From positions 1 to 12,725 of the forward strand of contig JAZSRJ010000036.1 in NCBI GenBank assembly GCA_045538425.1: a stretch of DNA of 12,725 nt, given 5' to 3'. Below, one piece after another: positions 11,660 to 12,725 of this stretch; within the stretch, counting starts at the first letter, position 1, and the number at the start of each line of letters is the position of its first letter. A program made the translations under genes and the position numbers. Below the pieces are notes generated by a model that saw only the letters and a list, made by a program, of their open reading frames with translations, did not search any database and was not told where the DNA came from. The DNA comes from CALVJJ01 sp045538425. GTDB taxonomy: Bacteria; Bacillota; Clostridia; Christensenellales; UBA1242.

Positions 11660-12725
11660 AATATAGTAAAGTAAAATACAAAGTGACGGGATACAACTTT
11701 CATCATGTATTGCGTATTGCCGAACAATACAATATATCACAATTGGATAGAATAGCTTACAACGAATGTTATATAACTTTATCTCAAGACAAAGAACAAC
11801 AAGTTGTTGGCGAACTGAAAAAATACAACTATCAATTGGATAAAGTTGCTGAGTTTGGGCTAGCAAAAATATGGACAGGGGTAAAAGCGAGATTAGGGAT
11901 AGTATTGGCATTATTGATGTTGTTGCCAAGTATATTGTTGTTGAGTCAGTTTACTTATGAAATTGAATGTATTGGACTAGATACACTAACGGAAAATGAG
12001 GTATTATGCGTTCTAGAGAAAAATGGTGTTAATACATGGAAAATTAACACTTTGCATACCAGTGAAATAGAAAAGATATTGCAAGAGAATTTTCCTGAGA
12101 TAAGTATGGTTAGTTGTGTAAAACATGGTACAAGTTTGGTTGTTAGTATGAAAGAAAAATTGCCAGAAATTAAAGAAAGTTTTGATCCAATTATTGCGCC
12201 ATACAATATGATGATTGGGTCTATATCTGTCCATCAAGGCACAAGTCGATATGTTGCAGGGGATATTGTAAAAAAAGGAGATGTCTTAGTTGAGGCGTTT
12301 ACCATTGATGGCAATGGGGAAAGGGTGGCAATAGAACCTAATGCGACAATTGAAGCGACTGTCTATTATGTAGGACAATCTATATGGCAAAAAGAAGAAA
12401 CTGTAAGAAAACGTACGGGTAAAAAATTATCTTCTACAAGTTATTATTTTGGGCAATATCAACTAATTGGAGATAAAGTGCAAAATACGTTTGAGTTTTT
12501 TGAAGAAGAAAGTTATAATAAATATATAACGAAGAATCTATTTTTGCCAATCATGGTTAAGAAAAAGATCTATTACGAAACAAAAGAAGAGATTGTTTTG
12601 CACAATTTTGAAGAAGAAAAAGATGGGTTGGTAAAAAGAGCACAAGAGGAAGCGTTTAGTCAAGTTCCGGATGGAACAATTGTGGATAACGAAACAGTAG
12701 ATATTGTAGATGTTGATGACGTAAT
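11656..12725 (+). CDS. yqfD: Sporulation protein YqfD, 3' end outside the window
   Basis: An open frame starts at GTG 11656, overlapping the TGA of yqfC, with AAGGAG five bases upstream, and is open to the window edge (356 codons; Bacillus YqfD is about 400). The product begins with a soluble domain of about 75 residues (KYKVTGYNFHHVLRIAEQYN), has one membrane segment (about 77-97, RLGIVLALLMLLPSILLLSQ), then a large outer domain. The FTYEIECIGLDTLTENEV stretch followed by the NFPEISMVSCVKHGTSLVVSMKEK stretch matches the POTRA-like beginning of YqfD proteins. Position after yqfC and the architecture make the assignment firm. It is a membrane protein for the stage IV sporulation steps in the mother cell; biochemical role unknown. 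I see no stop or frameshift up to base 12725. Confidence 0.92.
   Translation, partial: MKYSKVKYKVTGYNFHHVLRIAEQYNISQLDRIAYNECYITLSQDKEQQVVGELKKYNYQLDKVAEFGLAKIWTGVKARLGIVLALLMLLPSILLLSQFTYEIECIGLDTLTENEVLCVLEKNGVNTWKINTLHTSEIEKILQENFPEISMVSCVKHGTSLVVSMKEKLPEIKESFDPIIAPYNMMIGSISVHQGTSRYVAGDIVKKGDVLVEAFTIDGNGERVAIEPNATIEATVYYVGQSIWQKEETVRKRTGKKLSSTSYYFGQYQLIGDKVQNTFEFFEEESYNKYITKNLFLPIMVKKKIYYETKEEIVLHNFEEEKDGLVKRAQEEAFSQVPDGTIVDNETVDIVDVDDV

Overview
The window is chromosomal DNA of a low-GC, AT-rich Bacillota (Firmicutes) bacterium, most likely a clostridia-like, possibly uncultured gut lineage. This rests on strong AGGAG ribosome sites, sigma-A promoters, U-tract terminators, an S-box (SAM-I) riboswitch in front of metK, and the sporulation pair yqfC-yqfD at the right edge. 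TGG encodes Trp and TGA acts as a stop (end of yqfC), so the standard bacterial code fits. The lineage is inference; the genes themselves are mostly well-supported families.

Left part (1-1908): a tRNA-Asn gene with a perfect TTGACA-17-TATAAT promoter, followed by a scarred, gene-poor stretch. The 3' end of the tRNA and/or its terminator recurs downstream: a tRNA 3' end at 531-554, weaker look-alikes at 302-323 and 1791-1814, and near-identical terminators at 190, 329 and 1819. Between the second and last copies sits one intact gene (675-1715) for a small HExxH metallopeptidase-like protein. I read this as an integration hotspot or repeatedly rearranged tRNA-Asn locus; no integrase is visible.

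Middle left (1909-4594, + strand): a long shikimate-kinase-like P-loop protein, then a SAM-I riboswitch with a clear terminator/antiterminator, a somewhat divergent metK, and a one-base-spaced small P-loop protein that shares the SAM-controlled transcript. A bidirectional terminator closes the unit.

Middle (4595-6942, - strand): a two-gene, translationally coupled operon. The first gene is a fusion of a family 8 glycosyltransferase with a PlsC-like acyltransferase; the second is a membrane protein resembling the CrtO-type (glycosyl-diaponeurosporenoate) acyltransferases. Together they suggest synthesis of an acylated glycolipid or other envelope glycoconjugate. This is the most interesting candidate pathway here.

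Right part: divergently, an XRE regulator with four membrane segments is followed by an RsmF/NSUN-type rRNA m5C methyltransferase (+). Convergent to it are gpsA and then mutY, both on the - strand. mutY is divergent from yqfC-yqfD, and yqfD runs off the window. The xre and mutY genes share a TGGTAAGAT-N6-ATG arrangement with no Shine-Dalgarno, which predicts leaderless mRNAs. Functionally the window mixes SAM supply and use (metK, rsmF), lipid precursors and envelope lipids (gpsA, fusion acyltransferase, CrtO-like protein), DNA repair (mutY) and sporulation.
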